Below are positions 6,797 through 9,429 of a stretch of DNA of 9,429 bases, piece by piece; position 1 is the first letter of the stretch; every line of letters begins with the position of its first letter. This DNA is from JAVBOP01 sp031550405 (lineage in GTDB: Bacteria; Bacteroidota; Ignavibacteria; Kapaibacteriales; UBA2268), in the NCBI GenBank assembly GCA_031550405.1, contig JAVBOP010000094.1:1-9429 (forward strand), read 5' to 3'. The position numbers and the translations under genes were made by a program. A model generated the notes under the pieces. That model ran no database searches. It worked only from the letters and a program-made list of their open reading frames with translations, and was not told the DNA's origin.

Positions 6797-8467
6797 TTAA
6801 TAAATGGCGATGCCTTTGGTGCGGCTTTCGTCGCCGCTGCGGACATTAAGGAAATACATGCCGCTGGCTAAGCGTTTGGGAATGTCGAAAGTCGCTTCCC
6901 ATGTGTGGTTGTGCTCTGTGTATGTGCCGAGCGGTGTCAGGTCTATGATTTTCTCGCCCATGTAGTTGTATAAGCCTACCTCTAAGTCATTGCTATATAT
7001 GCCGCTTGGATAATACATGATGTTCACGTTTACGCTGCTGGTGGCGGGGTTGGGAGTTACTTTGCGTATCCATAAATCGGGGATTGCCCCCGCTTCAGTT
7101 TCGTCTTCGATGCTGGTTGGATCTTTGGCTGGGTCGTATTCCAGCAGGGCGCCGAAGTGGTATTCCTTGCCGTCCATTGGGTCGTAGCGGTTCAGGAGAA
7201 AATAGTGCTTGCCATTCCAGAAAGCGTAGTCGTAAAACTTGATGCCATGTTCTTCCAAGCCGACATAAGGCAGTTTGAAATGCCGCCATGTCTTTGCGGC
7301 TAAATTATAAATTAATAACACTACATTGCCGCCATTCCGAACGCTAAACAATATTTCATCGTCGCTATCGCCCCACATTTGCATTTTTTCAAAGTTCCCT
7401 GTCGGCAAACCATAATCTTTTAAGATACTTGGAACGGCTATAGTATCCCATTTCCCATTATCATAAATAAGAATTTTGTTAAAGGCTTCTTGAGTAGAAA
7501 AAATATATGCCTTATATTGTTCATCATAACTGGCTGTATCTATTTTCGCCCATGCTATAGCAATCATGCTATTACCATATTTATCAGGCAGTTCCATAAC
7601 ATGTTTTATATGCCAGGGATAATATTTTACAGTATCATTGCTAAGTTCTGGCGGCGCATCTTTTAACAGCAATTCTTTCTCTCTATCATAAGCCTTAAAT
7701 TCATTTGTGTTGGTATTATAGGTATAAATAGAACTTCCAGTCGCCATACCATTGTCATTGCCACTGCTTACCCAAATAACACCTTTTTTATCCATAATTA
7801 TGGAAAGTCCCATAGAATGAAAGAATTTACTCATTCTACAAACCACACTTTCAGAACTGGCAGGGTTGTTAATTTTCATTCGATTCAAAATAACATCTAC
7901 ATATCCATCGCCAGAAGCTAAACAATTATCAGGCTTGCCGCCCGGCAGTGTCATATAATACACATATCCTTTTGCTGTATCAAAGCAAAAACTATAAATC
8001 TCCATTTCAGCAGCATCGGAATTGTCATATCTTTTTTCCCAACCATTCGTAAAATACTGTACATTGTAATTAGAATAAGCAGATAAGAAATTTATACTAT
8101 CAGTCTCTTCACTCTCTTCAAATTCTACAAATCCAAATCTGCCGCTTCCCCAAAAAATATTATCTTTTAAATGCAGTATGTGATAAATGCCTGAAGTAGA
8201 TTGCAGATTGTAAGATATAAAAGAAGGGTCAGAGAACCATGGATTGGCAGGGTCTGTATATTTATGCTGAAACAGTTTATAATTACTATCTATTGAAAAC
8301 AAAGCATTAAAATGTCCAATAAACAGGTGGTTCTTAGCGGGCATTAGCCTTACGCCGGTTCCTATCTCCTTTGTACCAAGAACCGCTGTAAATGCCTTTG
8401 GACTTTGGGCATTAGCACATACTTGGCATACTATTGCCATAATTAATAATATTGTTATCTTTTTCAT
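6797..8467 (-). CDS. Secreted propeller-like protein with T9SS type A sorting domain
   Basis: This 556-residue exported protein has a signal peptide at 1-20 (MKKITILLIM, cut after ANA) and a body unrelated by eye to the two neighbouring paralogues. It contains features typical of beta-propeller repeats: IIMDKKGVIWVSSGNDNG (223-240) followed by SSIYTYNTNTNEFKAYDREK (245-264), and NKILIYDNGKWDTIAVP (330-346). These resemble the two-component-regulator propeller (Reg_prop) pattern of a tryptophan-containing strand, a turn, and a strand ending in a polar loop. Residues 470-556 (VTPNPATSSV to GIAIY) form a complete T9SS type A domain almost identical to that of 3419-5053. The start is fixed by AAGGAAAA and the signal peptide. 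No catalytic residues are recognised; a binding or adhesion role on the cell surface is a guess. A strong terminator-like hairpin lies just upstream. Confidence 0.92.
   Translation of the reverse strand: MKKITILLIMAIVCQVCANAQSPKAFTAVLGTKEIGTGVRLMPAKNHLFIGHFNALFSIDSNYKLFQHKYTDPANPWFSDPSFISYNLQSTSGIYHILHLKDNIFWGSGRFGFVEFEESEETDSINFLSAYSNYNVQYFTNGWEKRYDNSDAAEMEIYSFCFDTAKGYVYYMTLPGGKPDNCLASGDGYVDVILNRMKINNPASSESVVCRMSKFFHSMGLSIIMDKKGVIWVSSGNDNGMATGSSIYTYNTNTNEFKAYDREKELLLKDAPPELSNDTVKYYPWHIKHVMELPDKYGNSMIAIAWAKIDTASYDEQYKAYIFSTQEAFNKILIYDNGKWDTIAVPSILKDYGLPTGNFEKMQMWGDSDDEILFSVRNGGNVVLLIYNLAAKTWRHFKLPYVGLEEHGIKFYDYAFWNGKHYFLLNRYDPMDGKEYHFGALLEYDPAKDPTSIEDETEAGAIPDLWIRKVTPNPATSSVNVNIMYYPSGIYSNDLEVGLYNYMGEKIIDLTPLGTYTEHNHTWEATFDIPKRLASGMYFLNVRSGDESRTKGIAIY
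6800..7060 (-). repeat. T9SS C-terminal domain cassette, copy 3
   Basis: These 87 codons are nearly identical to 3422-3682, although the bodies of the two proteins are unrelated. The differences are largely at third codon positions, and the last 22 codons encode the same residues as in copy 1. The pattern suits domain shuffling or gene conversion followed by purifying selection. Confidence 0.85.
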
Positions 8468-8474
8468 TGTTGTG

Positions 8475-8482
8475 TTTTCCTT
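8475..8482 (-). promoter_or_regulatory. Ribosome binding site of the 6797-8467 gene
   Basis: On the minus strand this reads AAGGAAAA, with the AAGGA core about 10 bases before the ATG at 8467-8465. It lies within about 25 bases of the hairpin at 8505-8530, so the transcript must come from read-through or from a promoter overlapping that hairpin. Confidence 0.6.
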
Positions 8483-8490
8483 AAAATTTA

Positions 8491-8530
8491 ATATTAAAAA
8501 AAATCACGAGACCGACAAATCGGTCTCGTG
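8491..8530 (-). terminator. Terminator-like hairpin after the cysteine-rich protein gene
   Basis: An 11-bp perfect stem (arms CACGAGACCGA and TCGGTCTCGTG, loop CAAA on the plus strand, 8505-8530) begins 14 bases past the stop codon at 8544. On the minus strand it runs straight into a run of eight T (ATTTTTTTTAATAT). This is the best-formed intrinsic terminator inside the cluster. The next gene starts only 37 bases past the stem, leaving almost no room for a separate promoter, so incomplete termination setting the ratio of upstream to downstream product is plausible. Confidence 0.82.
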
Positions 8531-8543
8531 TGTGCGGATTAAA

Positions 8544-9329
8544 TTACCATTTACAAATGGGATTACATTTTAATGTTTTAATTCCATCTATGCTATGCAC
8601 CTGAATTGTTGCCGGACAAGTAAAAGTATCAGTACCATCGTAAACAACATTTTGTACCAATGTTCGCTTTCCTTCTAATTCTCTCCAGCAATATGTAGCG
8701 GTATTCCAACAATACTCATCTGTAGTATATGTTACCGAACAGCTTGCAATGGCTTTAAATACCGTAGGAGGACCATTTGCAATATGAATTGTTACTGTGT
8801 AAGGATCCGTTACGCAGCTTGGATGTCCATACCTAATTACTATATTTCCACCCGGGCAATTAGGTAAGATAATAAAACCAATATTAGATAATCTTTTAAC
8901 AAGCTCAAACATTGCTGTATCCACATATTTTTTGTAATTAGCTAAAAGATCAGCATTATTTAATCCACAGTCTCCTTCAATTTGTAATTCATTGATAACT
9001 ATTTGCAATGGATTAGAATTAGGTTTAATACAATATGCAACGGTTAGTTTGCATCCTTCAGGTAATGTAATAACCGGTAGAGGAGGATAACCTGACAGTC
9101 CGCCACCACTTACAAATCCTTCAGGACACTGCGCTTTTGCTTCATTTGTCATAGCAAATGTCATCATTATAGCTATCATCATGGCAGCCAAAAGGGCAAT
9201 TCTGGGGCTTTTATGCCCGTCCCTCCTTTCTGCATAATGTTTCGCACTTGTCTTAATTGTTGCCGAAGCAACTCTGTTACCAGTACCCAATCCGGCACTT
9301 AGTTTCGAGATTAAATGTTTTGTTAACAT
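8544..9329 (-). CDS. Secreted cysteine-rich protein with extended signal peptide
   Basis: This 261-residue protein is not recognised as a known family. A positively charged N-region of about 43 residues precedes a hydrophobic segment (44-60, rich in Ala, Met and Ile) and a good signal peptidase I site, TNEAKA then Gln67. The mature part (67-261) contains twelve cysteines (68, 93, 100, 121, 158, 172, 197, 207, 214, 238, 255, 259), which suggests a disulfide-stabilised extracytoplasmic domain. There is no T9SS domain like that of its neighbours, and it ends with CNPICKW. The start is decided by a perfect AAGGAGGT 7 bases upstream; a later start at Met50 would give a too-short signal peptide with no ribosome site. 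It is the first gene of the apparent cluster and is followed by a strong hairpin. A periplasmic or outer-surface location is inferred; function is unknown. Confidence 0.85.
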   Translation of the reverse strand: MLTKHLISKLSAGLGTGNRVASATIKTSAKHYAERRDGHKSPRIALLAAMMIAIMMTFAMTNEAKAQCPEGFVSGGGLSGYPPLPVITLPEGCKLTVAYCIKPNSNPLQIVINELQIEGDCGLNNADLLANYKKYVDTAMFELVKRLSNIGFIILPNCPGGNIVIRYGHPSCVTDPYTVTIHIANGPPTVFKAIASCSVTYTTDEYCWNTATYCWRELEGKRTLVQNVVYDGTDTFTCPATIQVHSIDGIKTLKCNPICKW

Positions 9330-9333
9330 TTAA
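9311..9333 (-). promoter_or_regulatory. Hairpin enclosing the start codon of the cysteine-rich protein gene
   Basis: On the minus strand, TTAAATGTT and AACATTTAA form a 9-bp perfect stem with a 5-base AACAA loop. The ATG start (9329-9327) lies in the 5' arm. The Shine-Dalgarno sequence ends four bases before the stem. The stem has only one G-C pair, so it is weak and could open easily; a thermosensor-like or ribosome-displaced structure is possible, as is chance in AT-rich sequence. Confidence 0.4.
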
Positions 9334-9336
9334 ATT

Positions 9337-9344
9337 ACCTCCTT
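9337..9344 (-). promoter_or_regulatory. Perfect Shine-Dalgarno of the cysteine-rich protein gene
   Basis: On the minus strand this reads AAGGAGGT, a full match to the anti-Shine-Dalgarno end of 16S rRNA, 7 bases before the ATG at 9329. It is the strongest ribosome site in the window and supports the upstream start with the long N-region. Confidence 0.8.
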
Positions 9345-9429
9345 GAACAGATTTTTCTGAAATCAACACCATTGTCGAAGTCAGTGCCAATTCTTGCCTA
9401 CTGTCATTACGTACAAAAATTGGTTGCCC

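Noticed and set aside
3371..8530. Palindromes considered as a CRISPR-like array.
   Set aside because: They are separated by 1.6-1.7 kb of coding sequence, are not identical, and have no regular short spacers or cas genes.
9205..9333. A c-di-GMP-I (GEMM) riboswitch was considered because GGGACG and AAAGCCC occur near each other.
   Set aside because: The conserved GCAAACC and GACGCAAAGCC segments and the second stem are not present, and the region lies within the likely coding sequence.
9277..9429. An open minus-strand frame of 50 codons entering from the right edge and overlapping the first 53 bases of the cysteine-rich gene.
   Set aside because: It has no visible start, ends inside a gene with a perfect ribosome site, and is short enough to be open by chance. 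Sequence beyond the window would decide whether it is the end of an upstream gene.

Overview
The window carries five genes, all on the minus strand. In transcription order from the right they are: a secreted cysteine-rich protein (8544-9329), three secreted proteins ending in type IX secretion (T9SS) sorting domains (6797-8467, 5102-6727, 3419-5053), and the preprotein translocase ATPase SecA (68-3187). No convincing gene lies on the plus strand; its open frames are shadows of secA and its neighbours.

Organism: three near-identical type A T9SS C-terminal domains and a long SecA (1039 residues, extra insertions, C-terminal SEC-C zinc motif) point to the Bacteroidota/Chlorobiota (FCB) group. 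The secreted-protein genes have clear Shine-Dalgarno sequences, up to a perfect AAGGAGGT. That is unusual for classical Bacteroidia or Flavobacteriia and fits better with a deeper lineage such as Kapabacteria or Ignavibacteria. This placement is inference.

Layout: a rho-independent terminator (18-40) closes secA. Bases 3188-3418 hold a weak promoter candidate, a compound palindromic REP-like element and a perfect 31-bp palindrome. Two diverged paralogues (3419-5053 and 5102-6727) follow, then an unrelated protein with the same C-terminal domain (6797-8467), then the cysteine-rich protein. The three spacers between the secreted-protein genes are 69-76 bp, counting from the unshifted stop of the middle paralogue. 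Each holds a strong hairpin 14-17 bp past the stop and about 23-37 bp before the next start, leaving little room for separate promoters. This suggests one operon with intergenic hairpins that act as processing, stability or partial-termination sites.

Working together: the secreted proteins would cross the inner membrane through Sec, using SecA as motor. The CTD-bearing ones would then cross the outer membrane by T9SS. The link to secA may be mere adjacency. Main anomalies: a 1-bp net insertion that destroys the sorting domain of the middle paralogue while the sequence beyond it stays intact; near-identical CTD cassettes on unrelated bodies; palindromes of different sequence at equivalent positions; and an unusual 5' end of the cysteine-rich gene, with its start codon inside a hairpin and a signal peptide with a very long N-region. 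No CRISPR array, transposase, tRNA, rRNA or defence gene was seen.
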